A stretch of 64,000 nucleotides of DNA from Saussurea involucrata (GCA_033807775.1 CM066315.1:5956501-6020500), one strand, 5' to 3'; positions 20,807 through 31,849 are shown, counted from the stretch's first letter. The notes: generated by a model from the letters alone, not told the origin. Translations and numbers: made by a program.

Positions 20807-21142
20807 GATGAAATTTGAGAGAGTTTGTGAGGGTTTGTGAGAGTTTGAGAGATTTTTGTGTGAAAAATAATATGGGTTTGGATTAATATATATAGTGTGA
20901 TTAAATTGAAAAAAAAATTAAAAAAAAAATAAATAAAAATATAGCCGTTGGATTTATTTATTTTCAAAATTTAAAAAAAAATAAAATAAAAAACAAACAA
21001 AAATCGTCAGGTTTCTCGGGTTTTCAAACCCGCATCCCGTACCCGCATAGGAAGCCCGCAGCCCCCTACCACTACCCGCCCGAGCCCGCAGGAGCCCGAG
21101 CCCGAGCCCGAGCCGAGCCCGCAGGCGTTACCGATGGCCTAA

Positions 21143-21525
21143 GGGGGTGTTTGGTTGTGAATATTGAGAGGTAAGGAATGGAAATGATAATGAAAAGTGT
21201 TGTTTGGTTTGATATAATATAATGGAATCATTACCACAAACCCATTAATTTCTATTCCTGACCAAATTGGGGGGAATGAAAATTTTATTCCCGCTTAGTC
21301 ATTATTTCTCATACGTCCCTTCATTTCTTGAGGTTGAATGAAAAATATTTTTTATTTTCACGTTGGACGTCATATATTTGTATTAAAAAGTTTATATACA
21401 ATATTTTTTTATTAACTAGATTGGTTTAACCAAACAGCATCAATGGAATGCCCATTCCTATTCCCATTCTCTTGCATTCCCATTTTCATTTCGTTCTCAT
21501 TCCTTAAAATGAACCAAACGCCCCC
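21143..21525. mobile_element. Tourist-like MITE 1
   Basis: Termini GGGGGTGTTTGGTT and AACCAAACGCCCCC with TSD TAA (21140-21142 and 21526-21528). The left TAA is shared with the end of the Harbinger element. No ORF. Confidence 0.85.
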
Positions 21526-22025
21526 TAAAAATGTATAAAAAGAAGACTTAGGGGGTGTTTGGTTGGTTGTATTGAGGGATCAGGAATGAGAATGAGAATG
21601 ATAATGAAAATTGATGTTTGGTTTGTTATAATATAATGGAATCATTACACCAAACCCAATAATTTTCATTCCTGACCAAATTGGGGGTAAAATTTTATTC
21701 TCGCTTAGTCATTTTTTTCTCATACGTTTCTTCATTTCTCGATGTTGAATGAAAAATATTTTTTATTTTCACGTTGGACGTCACATATGTAACAACCCAA
21801 ACCAAAAATAAAACATAGCATTTCATAGAATATAATAAACATCCCAAAATCGGTCTCAAAAGATTCTCAATACATCTGTCTCAAAACTAGGTTGGCGGAA
21901 ACAACCTATTCACAACTGAGAATAGAATAAGAGTCTATAAAATAAAAGCGAAACACTATCTCTAGAAGCGTCCGGACTCTAATTCTTCTCTTGACTCTTA
22001 CCGAAGCCTCCTACTATCTGCTTCC

Positions 22026-22453
22026 CTGAAAAAGTTTAATTTGGAAATGCGAGGGTTAGACCATGAGGTCTAGTGAGCTCTCTCAAGTAACAACAGTTCA
22101 ATAATATATATATTTAAAGCAGTTCATAACTTTCATGAATAACAACTTTAAACAAAACTTCCAGGTAACACCACATATGTAAATGGCACACCGAAGTCAC
22201 TCGGAAGTGACAACGTGTCAGTCTCACACTGCCTTACTGTGTCACACCCATGACATAAACGGGACCCCCGGTATGAGCAACGGCGGGCCACACCCCCCCC
22301 GACTTAGCCAATTTACATCTAACACCAATGTATGCATACATCTCACTTTAACTTTCATTCACGCGTTTTCATTTAATAAAACATGGCATTTCTATTCGTT
22401 TACTTGCTTCAGCAAAACACGTTTAAAACACGTATTTAGTTAGAAAAACTCAC
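22026..22453 (-). other. Putative LTR intron with hairpin branch point (solo LTR)
   Basis: Sense donor CAT|GTGAGTTTTT at 22453, hairpin 22057-22072 (TAGACC, TCAT, GGTCTA in sense), CTAACCC, acceptor TTTTTCAG ending 22026. Branch A is about 30 nt from the acceptor. Confidence 0.5.
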
Positions 22454-23203
22454 ATGTCGTTTTAGCACAATACTTCTAACGAAAGCTTCAGATTTTTAGA
22501 GGAAACACCTATGATATTGAGAGAATAAAATAATAAGTCTTAAGTTAACCCTTACCCCAATCTGAACAGATTCCCCAAATAACTTGACTCCTCAGCGAAC
22601 CCTGGAATCTGAAACTAGTGTTCCGGACTCCACCCTCCCTCTTTTCAGATTCAAACCCGGACCCAACTCACACTACGGATCCATTCCGGATTCCGGACCA
22701 ACTTCGGGTCCTGCTTGCGGATTCCGGGTCAACTCCAGGTCCTACTTGTGGATTCCGGACCGCCTCCACAATTCCGGACTAAATTCGGGTTTCTATTCCG
22801 GACCGAATCCGGACTCTCGTAATCTTGTATTGGGCGATGCGATACTGAACAAATAATAGGGTCGGGGATTAGCCCTCCCCATCCGATGTCTAAGTCTCTT
22901 ACTCAACAAAATGATTATTCCAACTCCCTTAACCCATCCTAATGGTTATTAAGCTGCAATCAGACCTACTCTTATGAGTTAATCAATTTATTAGACCATA
23001 CTATCTCTGCTCAACCATTTAGCTACAAAAACCAACATTATCTAAGGGATGGTAGAGTTTACCTTGAAATGATTGATGGAGAATTAGAAACCTCCTCTTT
23101 TCCTTCCCAATGCAGATTGCAAGAATTGCTTCTCCTCTTCTCAGCTCACACACAGCCGTCAAGCAGAAATGGTCACTTCTAGGGTTTTGTGCCCAATTTG
23201 AGG

Positions 23204-23211
23204 TTTTTATA
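23204..23211 (-). promoter_or_regulatory. TATA box of solo LTR
   Basis: Sense TATAAAAA, followed by GGGCACAAAACCCTAGA, shared with the 24601 LTR promoter. Confidence 0.6.
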
Positions 23212-23383
23212 CCTTCTAACCAAAATACATTATGGCCCCTCTAAACTTTTGACTTCACAAATCTTCCACCCATCTTACACTTCTTTAATAAAGGAAAACT
23301 TGGTTATTACAACATACTTGTATTAAAAAGTTTATATAAATATTATTTTATTATTGGTTTAAGCAAACAACATCAATGGAATG

Positions 23384-24502
23384 CTGAAGTTGTGAGAACG
23401 TACGATTTAGTTGACGTGTTGTAGCCAATGTGATTCGGGAAAGGAGTATGATCTGCATAGACGAATGTCGGTTGGAAGTAGTAATCTAGAAATTTCAGGT
23501 ATACCAGGGAGAGGCTTATGGGTGTGAGCTTGTCGGGATGTGCAAGGTTGGCCTGGTGCCAAGTTGTCAATGAGCGAGTTTTCCTGGTAGAAGATTCTCG
23601 TTGTTGTGGCGGGAAATTTCTGCCAAGTTCTTTCTCTTAAGGAAGTATAAATGTACGAGAGACCTTAATTAGACGTGTTTAAAACTGAGAGTCCCGATGT
23701 GTGGACAGAGGCGCGGTTGACCTTGTTTTTGTCAGGTAGTTTTAAGCAAGTATAGTGATCGAAGGGGGTACAAGTAAATAGTGCAAGATGACACGTGTTA
23801 GCAAGTGATGACTCGCCGAGGGCGGTTTCATGTATGGAGTGCGGTTATGTTCCTATCTGAACGATTTGGGGCAGCCGAGTAGAACTGAGTGGTTGGATTG
23901 AGAACATAAGACTGTGGAACCTCGAGAATTGAGAGATAGGTAAAGTGGACTACGTCTGTGGGTCCGTCGGAGTTATGAAAGTTGAATAGATAGTGCGCGA
24001 TCTTGAGGTACTAGATGAAATTTTGGAGGACTTCGTAGTGTGATGTGCGCCTCTGTTATGAGGAACAAATGAGGGAAGCTGTAGTAATGTCGACCTTGCA
24101 AGAAGTACAGGCGATAAGAAGTTGACTTTGTCTTTAGTGAGCAAGTGAGAGCAATGGCATACAAGTTAGACTTACCGGAAGAAGTAAGAGGAGTTCATCC
24201 ATCACTCTTGTGTCAAATATGAAGAGATGTTTGGGCCGAGACCGGTGTAGCCATCCCATTAGGAAATGTTAGCATCGATGAGAGACTGTCGTACGAAGAA
24301 GAACCAATAGAGATTATGGACAGCAAGGTCCGGAAATCTAGAATAGAGAAATTCGGCTAGTAAAAGTTCTGTGTAGGTATCGTAGGGGGGGGGGGGGGGG
24401 GCGAGAGGCAACGTTGGAGGTAGAATCCGATATGAAGTCTAGGTACCCTCTCCTTTTCGAAAATGGAATTCCGGGGACGGAATTCTTTTGAGGGGGGAGT
24501 GT
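23384..24502 (+). mobile_element. 5'-truncated gypsy interior, mostly decayed
   Basis: Begins abruptly in MITE 2 and runs to the PPT (TTTTGAGGGGGGAGTGT, 24486-24502). It has a G17 run (24385-24401), a pol remnant and the pre-PPT hairpin (24466-24485). The 5' LTR and most of the interior are missing. Confidence 0.7.
24151..24360 (+). pseudogene. Ty3/gypsy integrase C-terminal remnant
   Basis: Seventy codons with AYKLDLPEEVRGVHPSLL, then a TGA, then WAETGVAIPL and EEEPIEIMDSKVRK, ending in TAG. This is the gypsy integrase tail (compare 11948-12258 in the inner element) with at least one nonsense codon. It confirms the gypsy origin of this LTR family. Confidence 0.8.
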
Positions 24503-24600
24503 TGTAACGACCCAGACCTTTTTCGAATAGTTTTGCGGTTGGTGTGGAGTTTTAAATAAAAGTAGAAGTTGAGGGGCCAATTGGTAAATAAGGGAGGGAG

Positions 24601-24607
24601 TATAAAA
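24601..24607 (+). promoter_or_regulatory. TATA box of truncated gypsy LTR
   Basis: GGGAGTATAAAAGGGCAC about 100 bp into the LTR; expected start lies just downstream. Confidence 0.65.
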
Positions 24608-25327
24608 GGGCACAAAACCCTAGACAACCTTCCCATTTCCTGATTTCATTGTGTTTGTCGGCTGAGATTTTGGAGAGAAAAAGAATACTAGAGTTTTGAG
24701 GGTTTTTGGTGCATTTGAAGAGAAGAATCATCAAGTCTTGGAATCAGAAGAAGGAACTGGATTGGAATTCGTTTCTTGCAGTAATCTAGCAGGTAACCCT
24801 TAATCCATAACTCCATTTAAGATTCATCTGGTGATTTTCGAGTTTGAGAGTTTTCTTGCAAAAGTTGTTTAAGACCATTAAGGGAGATTTAAGCACCTTT
24901 GGATTGTGTTTTGTCAGTAAAACCTTGTGGGAGTTGGTAATAGAACTGTATGTAGTTAATCGTCATTTTATCTTTCTGTTTAGTGAGCGTTTAGCAAGAT
25001 TTCGAGCATTAAACTCGAACATCGCTTTACCCGGAAAGCTTCTTGCGACGCAGGTGTCCGGAAGTTTGTCCGGAAAGCTTCGAATGTTATAGGTTACCGG
25101 GTAGAGTGTCCGGAAAGTAGAAGTACCCGGACAATAGAGACGTCCGGAAAGGGTAGTCATCCGGATACTAATGGTTGTCCGAAAAGTTAGATTGTGCCCA
25201 GTAAGTTGGGTGTCCGGAAAGTAGAGTTTTCCGGATGGTTTGTTAATCAGCTTATGTTGTGTCCATTTATCCAGGAAAGTCAATTGGAAGTCTGGAACTG
25301 ATTAGAAACGAGAAGTAAGAGCACCAG

Positions 25328-25842
25328 GTGAGTTTTCTAACTAAAATACGTGCCTTTACAACGTGTTTTCTTTGAAAGTAAATACATGATGAGAAATGCC
25401 ATGTTTTATTCTTATGCTTTTGACTACATGAAAGTTGTTTACAATTTTAAATGAGATTTATGAATGATTTATGGGGCGGGCCTATCCCGTGTGTGATTTA
25501 GTTTTAAATGGGATGTATGCATACATTGTTTTAGACGTAAACTGGCCAAGACGGGAGAGTAGACCCGCCAGTGCTCATGCGGGAGAGTAGACCCTTTATG
25601 CCAAGGGTAGTGTGGCCCCATGTAAGGCAGCATGAGACTGACTCGTTGGCACCTTCGGGTGACTTCAGGGTGTCAATTTACGAGGGGCGGACCTTATTCC
25701 GTGGATGATTTTATATGAACAGAGTTATGATGATGTGTTTCTGAAAATGGTAAACTGTTTTAAATGCTTTTGGGAACTGTCTAGAGGGACTCACTAGACC
25801 TCATGGTCTAACCCTCGCATTTTCAAATTAAAACCTTTTCAG
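25328..25842 (+). other. Putative LTR intron with hairpin branch point (truncated gypsy LTR)
   Basis: Donor CACCAG|GTGAGTTTTC at 25328; hairpin 25795-25810 (TAGACC, TCAT, GGTCTA); CTAACCC with A at 25811; acceptor CTTTTCAG ending 25842, directly followed by GTAAGC. Confidence 0.55.
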
Positions 25843-26069
25843 GTAAGCAGATAGTAAAGGCTCCGGTAAGTGAGCAAGCGCATAATAGAGTAAAGATACA
25901 GCTTCAGGCAGTGCCACTCATACTTTTAGTGGTAGTTATTCTCAGTTTTACATAGGTTGTTTCCGCCAACCTAAGTTAGTTAGACAATTGTGATGAAATT
26001 TTGTGGACCCAGATTTGTAATTGTTTGATATTAATGCTTTGTACGCTTTATTTAGATTGGGTTGTTACA

Positions 26070-26462
26070 AATTCCAACAAGTGAGATAAACTTAACTCTA
26101 GCGACGACATGAGCTCCTCATCTTTGGTGTATGTGTATGGTCTAAAATCAAGGGTTGATGTTTTAGGATCAAAACAAAGTGATGATGACACAAACCCTCT
26201 TCATCTTTGCTTTTATTTATGCTAGAGTCTAAACACAAAACAAGAAGAAAAAAAAAAGAGATGGAGATTGTTATTGTTGGATGGTCGTTTTCATCACCAA
26301 GCATCAACAACGTAAAATAACACATAGTAAAATAATGTAATGGGACATATCCATTTTTATTCCTTAGTATATGTTTTTTTATTATCCTTAGTATATGTTT
26401 TTTTATTCTCATTTTTTAAAATGAACAGAAGTTATCAGAACTATTCAATTGATAATAATTTA
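26070..26462. other. Unassigned spacer
   Basis: No gene or repeat recognised. The 22-bp motif TATCCTTAGTATATGTTTTT occurs twice (about 26360 and 26388). A minus ORF (26098-26412) has no recognisable features. Confidence 0.4.
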
Positions 26463-27177
26463 TCTATACTATCTTATTAAACTTCTAAAACAGTTGTTTT
26501 GAAAGTTTAAAATAATATCACGTCCTACAACTTCTAAAACATACCCACTATCACTCCACACACATTCCTCCGTTATATCTCTCCTCAACAAAATTCTTTT
26601 TAAATATATAACTTACATTTAATACCCTTATAATTAGTTATTCAGTTTATGTTTAATCCCTTACATTTTTATTTTTCGTTTTAGACTCTTACTATTTTAA
26701 CATAAATAATCGTATATGAGCTAAAATGCATTAAAAATATATTTTCTTTTTTTACAAATTATACTGTTGTAATCGTCTCGTCAATACCTTCGAAATGAGC
26801 CCCAATATTGAATAAGTTTTGATTTAATCATATTATTAAATATCATGAATATATATGAATTAATTTGTTTTATATTTCTTATATTTTTATTTTTCATTTT
26901 GCACCCTTATCATATTAAAAATACACTTTCATAATTTTTTAAACTAAAATGTCATAAATACGTATTGAGATTTAATTATGTATCGAGATTTTTTTAACTT
27001 GTACATTTTACACTCTTATCTATGTTTATCTATCTATACTTCTTTTAAAAAACAATATATTTATTTTTGGCATTGTATGATGGATAATAAAACTAAACAT
27101 GGAACAATTTTTTTTTTAAATTTACAGTTTTAGATTCGAAATGTTTTATGATGCATCGCGCACATACACGTATCTAA
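26463..27177 (+). mobile_element. Small non-autonomous Helitron
   Basis: Starts TCTATACTATCTTATTAAA after an A and ends GCATCGCGCACATACACG..CTAA before a T. This fits Helitron rules (5' TC, 3' CTRR, insertion between A and T, no TSD). The 3' hairpin is degenerate. No Rep/Helicase. Confidence 0.65.
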
Positions 27178-27258
27178 TAAGCAATAAAAAGGCTTAATTT
27201 TGAGTAATCCGTATATAAAATATTGTGTTTTGTATGAGTTGGGTCTTGTCATAAAAGG

Positions 27259-28522
27259 TAGGGGTGTACAGAAAACCGTCAACCCGCGAAACCCGACCAA
27301 CCAACCCGCTTTCAATCCAATTAAACCCAACCCGTTGGACCGTCGAACCGTCAAACCGCTAATTATAAGGGTTGAAATTGGGTTAGGAAAACGCAACTCA
27401 ACCCAACCCGCCAACCCGCCGCTAATATTATTTTTTTATAAAATTATATATATATATATATATAATATTATATGTGTAGTGCAGCCCAAAATTAAAAATA
27501 CAAATTATATATTTAATATGATATGTTGAAGTATTTGAAGTTTTGCTTTGAGTCTTTATATGATTTCTCAAACCGTTGCTAAGCTTGTTGTCAAGGTGGA
27601 ACAAATTCTTCATCGATTGTTCAATCATTATTCAAAAGGTGGTAAAGTTGGTGGTGAGGTTAGTTACTTAGTTTTACACATGATTATTTTAAAATTTTAT
27701 TATGCATGTTAATATGTTATCATTTATTTACTTTATGTTCGGCTTTTTCTTATGTGTATAGGTTACCAAACTAGATTCACCACCAAAGGATGAACCAAAA
27801 GAATCTCATACGAGAAAGTTGCCAATAGGTATAGCATTTTGTCTTTGATAGCTAGAGATGTTCTTGTTATACCTATATCTACGGTAGCATCCGAATCCGC
27901 CTTTAGTACTAGCGGTCGTATTTTAGACTCATTTAGAAGCTCTTTGAGTCCAAAAATGGTGGGGGCCCTTGTATGCACACAAAGTTGGTTGAAAGGAAAT
28001 AACGAGGGCATTCAAATAAGTGAATTTTTGGATGAAATTGCATCTTATGACTTTCTTGAAGAAGGTAAATTTAACATGCTTCTTTTCATTCTTATATAAT
28101 ATATATTCTTAATAAATTGTTTAATTTTTGTTTTTGAATTGTAGACAAACTCAAGGAGAATGCGACAATGGAGTCGGAGACGGTCGTACTTGATTGAAGA
28201 ATTGAAATCGATGCTACAATTTAAACTTTTGATGTTTAAGATTTAAGATTTAAGGATTTAATATATTTGGATGATTGTAATAACTAATAACTTCGTTGGG
28301 AATTTTTTTAGTTTTGTTTGTCGTACTTTAATCGTGAATTTTATATATATTACCAAACCGCTCAACCCGTCCAACCCGCCACAACCCGCAAGGGTTGGGT
28401 TGGGTTGGGTTGGGTTATACTTTTGAATGGGTTGAGTTGGTTTGAAATTTTTCAAACCGCCATAATTGGGTTGGGTTGTAAAATTGTCAAAAACCGTCAA
28501 ACCCAACCCGCATACACCCCTA
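27259..28522 (+). mobile_element. hAT transposon, internally deleted
   Basis: Ends TAGGGGTGTA and its inverse, with 8-bp TSD ATAAAAGG (27251-27258 and 28523-28530). Sub-terminal AACCCG/CAACCCG repeats. Retains the C-terminal transposase exons but lacks the N-terminus, so it is non-autonomous. Confidence 0.93.
27800..28197 (+). pseudogene. hAT transposase C-terminal dimerisation domain
   Basis: The frame around 27806-28064 reads NRYSILSLIARDVLVIPIST, then VASESAFSTSGRILDSFRSS and CTQSWL, the hAT C-terminal dimerisation motif. It splices through an 80-bp GT..AG intron (28065-28144) into a last exon ending at TGA 28195-28197. The domain forms transposase dimers and completes the catalytic fold. 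The upstream start is unclear and the rest of the protein is deleted. The surviving exons show no nonsense codon, so the copy is young or was truncated recently. Confidence 0.85.
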
Positions 28523-28530
28523 ATAAAAGG

Positions 28531-30181
28531 TAATGGGAGAATATTGGCCTTTGGTTGAATCCACTAAAATAAGAACTTGAATTTTTAGTGGAAACCTCTA
28601 TTCCGGTTTCATCTTGTATACCACGTGAGAGAGTAATGTTTCCTAATTATTTTATAAATATTTTTAATTCATACTTGTATAATTTTATAATATATTAACA
28701 TTTATTAAAAATAAGCCATGGTATATTTAAATTACACGAATTATACATTAGGAAAAAATAGTAATTAGAAGATAATGCATAACAGCATCTCCAACAACTT
28801 ACTCATAATTTCTCCAAAATAAAGAATCAAAAGTTAAAATCTCTAAAAAAATTACATTTATCTCCAACAGATTTCCCATTTTGAAAAAAAAACAATAATT
28901 ATAATATTAAAATACTGTATTTATCTATTAAAATATTATTTCTCTCTCTAAATATTATTTTTCAAAGATTTTTATTGGTGCTCTTACTAGGTAATCATTT
29001 TTTGGGTTAACTCAATATTTGGAGAAAAACTTCTTCTCTATCTTACTTTCTCCATTTTAAAGATAGTTTTAGGAAAACTGTTGAAGCAAAAAAACAACCC
29101 AAAATTCCCAGATTTTTCATTTTCTTCAAAACAAGGAAACTGTTAACGTTACTTCAATTGGAATGCTAGAGGAATCTCCCATTTATTTTAACCAATAGCG
29201 CACTAAATATTAGTGGACAGAAACGCTCGTTTGATGATAGTATACTTTCATGAATCTAAGTTAAATAATAAATTTTTAATATATATCATGAGATGATCAC
29301 ATGAGAATAAGAGTTAAGATAAATAGACAAGGGTATGGGATTATTTGAGAAATGACATTTTTGGTAAGAAGTGTTATTTTTGGTGAGAAGTGTGAGAAAT
29401 ATTTTTAAACCGTTGATTACTTTTAATCAAATACCTTCCCATAAATTGCGTCTTAAAAAGGAATTGATTTGGTGCATCTTATCTCGGTGAATCTCATCCT
29501 AATGTTCGTCCAATTTCTCATCCAACGACTGATAACCACTACTCATCACGTTTCTCACCATATTTGACACTTCTCACCAGAACTCAACCCTAAGATAAGA
29601 AGTGTAAGAATAAATTTGAACATTTGATTATTTTTACTTAATGTTTATCTAATGTTCAGATTAAGTCCGAAAATAACTCATGAGAAATGTATTTTCAATT
29701 GATCTTCAATTATTATTGATCCAATAGTGGAGATACCTTATTATTTTTCTCACGATAGCTACTATTTTTACTAGAAACCAACTATATATATATATACACG
29801 TGTGTGTGTGTGTCATATTCATACGAGAAAAATAATAAAATAAAAGAACACAAAAAACGACATAATCACATGTGATTTTATACTAACATTAAATTGAAAT
29901 TACATGTGATTTACGCGACTTTGGCTGCGACTGACGTCACCCACTTACCCTTGCATTGACCTTGTTACGTAATCACATGTAAAATCACCCATTTCATATG
30001 TGATTTGACCGTTTTGTTGTTTTTTATTTTATTTTAAACATGTTCTCGTTTGATCTCCCCCTCCCCCACCCCACACCCCTCTCTCTATATATTTATATAT
30101 AGTGTTATGTTCAAACTTCAAATGATAACTAGATTAGAACTCTGCACTAGAATTAAGATAATTATATAAAGATTAAATATC
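28531..30181. other. AT-rich spacer without genes
   Basis: No gene seen. Holds a 12-13 bp inverted repeat TGGTGAGAAGTGT (about 29374 and 29567), a (TA)n(TG)n microsatellite (about 29785-29812), and a cluster of ATCACATGTGAT-like palindromes (29864-30007). TSD candidate ATATC for the next LTR is at 30177-30181. Confidence 0.45.
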
Positions 30182-30411
30182 TGTAACAACCCAAAAGTAC
30201 AATAGAACAAACATAGCATTTAAGCATAAATTTACAAAACTGGGTCCCAAAATTTTCGTTACATTATACATAAACTAAGGTTGGCGGAAACAACCTACAC
30301 ACAACTGAGAATAATCTAACTTCTACTAGAGGCACCTGCACTATCACTAGCTGCTTCCATACTCTATCTTGCTGCTTACTCATTTACCTGAGCCTCCAAT
30401 ATAACGCTTAC

Positions 30412-30971
30412 CTGAAAAGGGTTTTGGTTTTGAAAAGCGAGGGTTAGACCATGAGGTCTAGTGAGTTCACCCTAAAACATGTTCACAAATCATTTAAAGA
30501 AAACATTCATTTCAAAACAGTAACGTATCAAATCATGTACTCAACAATGGTATGCACAGCGGAGAAGACCATGGCAAACACCCTACAAAGCCGGGTACGA
30601 CAACACCCTACAAAGCCGGGTACGGCAACTCAACACCCTACAAAGCCGGGTACGACAACTCAACACCCTACAAAGCCGGGTACGGCAACTCAAGAAGTCT
30701 TCCACTGTGCAACCCGACTCTGCCATGGCAATTTCACAAAACATGCGGTTTCACACACTTGAGGGCAATCCTCCTTTAATAGCAAAATAATACTTTTCAT
30801 GGAAAACATTCGTAAAAGCTTGTAGATAAATCATGCTCGTAAACATACCCTGATCAGTGAAACATAAAGCTTTCATTTATGTAAAATTCATGTAAATTAA
30901 CGAGGCACTTTCATATAATCATTTTCCTTTGGAAACACGTAAAATCAAGTATTTTAGATAGAAAAACTCAC
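30412..30971 (-). other. Putative LTR intron with hairpin branch point (30-kb LTR)
   Basis: Sense donor GCCAG|GTGAGTTTTT at 30971; hairpin 30445-30460 (TAGACC, TCAT, GGTCTA); CTAACCC; acceptor CTTTTCAG ending 30412, then GTAAGC. The 30577-30692 tandem repeat lies inside. Confidence 0.55.
30577..30692. repeat. Four-copy 29-30 bp tandem repeat
   Basis: ACACCCTACAAAGCCGGGTA units alternating CGACAACT and CGGCAACT tails. Predicted ORFs 30451-30762 and 30552-30779 are translations of this array. Confidence 0.85.
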
Positions 30972-31849
30972 CTGGCTAGCTTGCTCCAAAGCTCCTCACT
31001 TACACTTCCGATCTCTAGGCGGAACACCTATTATATATTAATAGCGTTCGTCATAATCCGTTCAATTATTACTCGAGTTAAATCCCGAACTCAACCCTAA
31101 CTTGACTAAATTGGTAGATTACCTTCTAGTCTAAAAGTCATAATTAATGGTCCTCGTTTACCCTTCCAAGTGAAATACCATACCGGATCCATCAGTTTAC
31201 CCAACTCTAGATTCTCAACATAAAAGAAATAACATTGGGTCCTAAATGTCAATACTGGATCATGTTAATAATAATATGGCCCAACTAAATAAATAAACTA
31301 TTAATTACATACTAGGCCCTTAATGAAATTACAAACTTTATTAATAAACTAAGCCCAAAAGGACTTATTAATACTTTTGGCCCAACACTCAACCCGGCCC
31401 AACCATTAAACTGGCCCAACGCTCAAACAGACTAGGCTTGCGCAAACTGGACTTTGCGCCAGTTACCCAATTCCAATTAACTTCCAAACATTCCTAAAAC
31501 AGCTAACTGGGTTAATAAACTGAGGATTTACCCCTTAAGCCAATTCAACACCATTTGACAAAATTCATCTTTTTAGATGGTACAAGTTATACCCTAACCA
31601 ATAACCCACATGAACATTTAATTCAACATCGAAAATAACAATATGAATCAAAACTCAAATGATATCTTTAATTGTTTTCTCAACCTACATAACCGAGAGC
31701 AACTAGCATCCTACAATTTTACCATTACTTGTAAAAAGAAAATAAGCAAGAGAAAGGTTTCTTACTCGAACGAAAACTCACGAACGGAACACTGCTGCCC
31801 AAACTCCGACGACCATCTCCGGCGACCACCACCGCCGGCGACCACCAAA

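Larger units (their letters stand above)
3454..21139 (-). mobile_element. PIF/Harbinger element carrying ORF1 only, interrupted by nested LTR elements
   Basis: Ends read GGCCATCAGTACCGC (3454) and, inverted, GGCCATCGGTAACGC (21139), flanked by the 3-bp TSD TAA (3451-3453 and 21140-21142); these are PIF/Harbinger hallmarks. Without the 15.8-kb insertion it is about 1.9 kb. Only the Myb/SANT-type ORF1 is present; the DDE transposase ORF is absent, so it depends on a helper. Sub-terminal repeats are CAAGCCCT-type on the left and CCCGAG-type on the right. Confidence 0.85.
21788..23311 (-). repeat. Solo LTR of a gypsy-like element
   Basis: TGTAACAACCC..GGTTATTACA with TSD ACATA (21783-21787 and 23312-23316) and no internal region, so formed by LTR-LTR recombination. 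Minus orientation is set by a TATAAAAA box (23204-23211), the intron-like signals and the hairpin. Contains TCCGGA-rich DNA (about 22620-22820). Closely related to the LTR at 24503-26069. Confidence 0.9.
21551..23383. mobile_element. Tourist-like MITE 2, interrupted and truncated
   Basis: Starts GGGGGTGTTTGGTT after TTA and follows MITE 1 closely, in the same orientation 25 bp away. It is split by a solo LTR (21788-23311), resumes at 23317, and loses its right end near 23383 at the junction with gypsy sequence. Confidence 0.8.
24503..26069 (+). repeat. 3' LTR of truncated gypsy element
   Basis: TGTAACGACCC..GGTTGTTACA, preceded by a PPT. TATAAAA at 24601-24607. Multiple GTCCGGAAAG-type units lie at about 25050-25240. 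A putative intron is at 25328-25842. Right flank AATTC is the candidate TSD; its partner has been lost. Confidence 0.88.

Noticed and set aside
28785..29095. Possible MITE beginning CATCTCCAACA
   Set aside because: The right end gives only a partial inverse (GTTGAAGC) and no TSD could be found.
29374..29580. Possible small inverted-repeat element (TGGTGAGAAGTGT ends)
   Set aside because: Inverted repeat is clear but flanks show no TSD and the motif also repeats directly nearby.
30577..30692. Possible CRISPR-like regular repeats (also 63123-63285)
   Set aside because: Units are contiguous or nearly so, without unique spacers, and lie inside plant LTRs.
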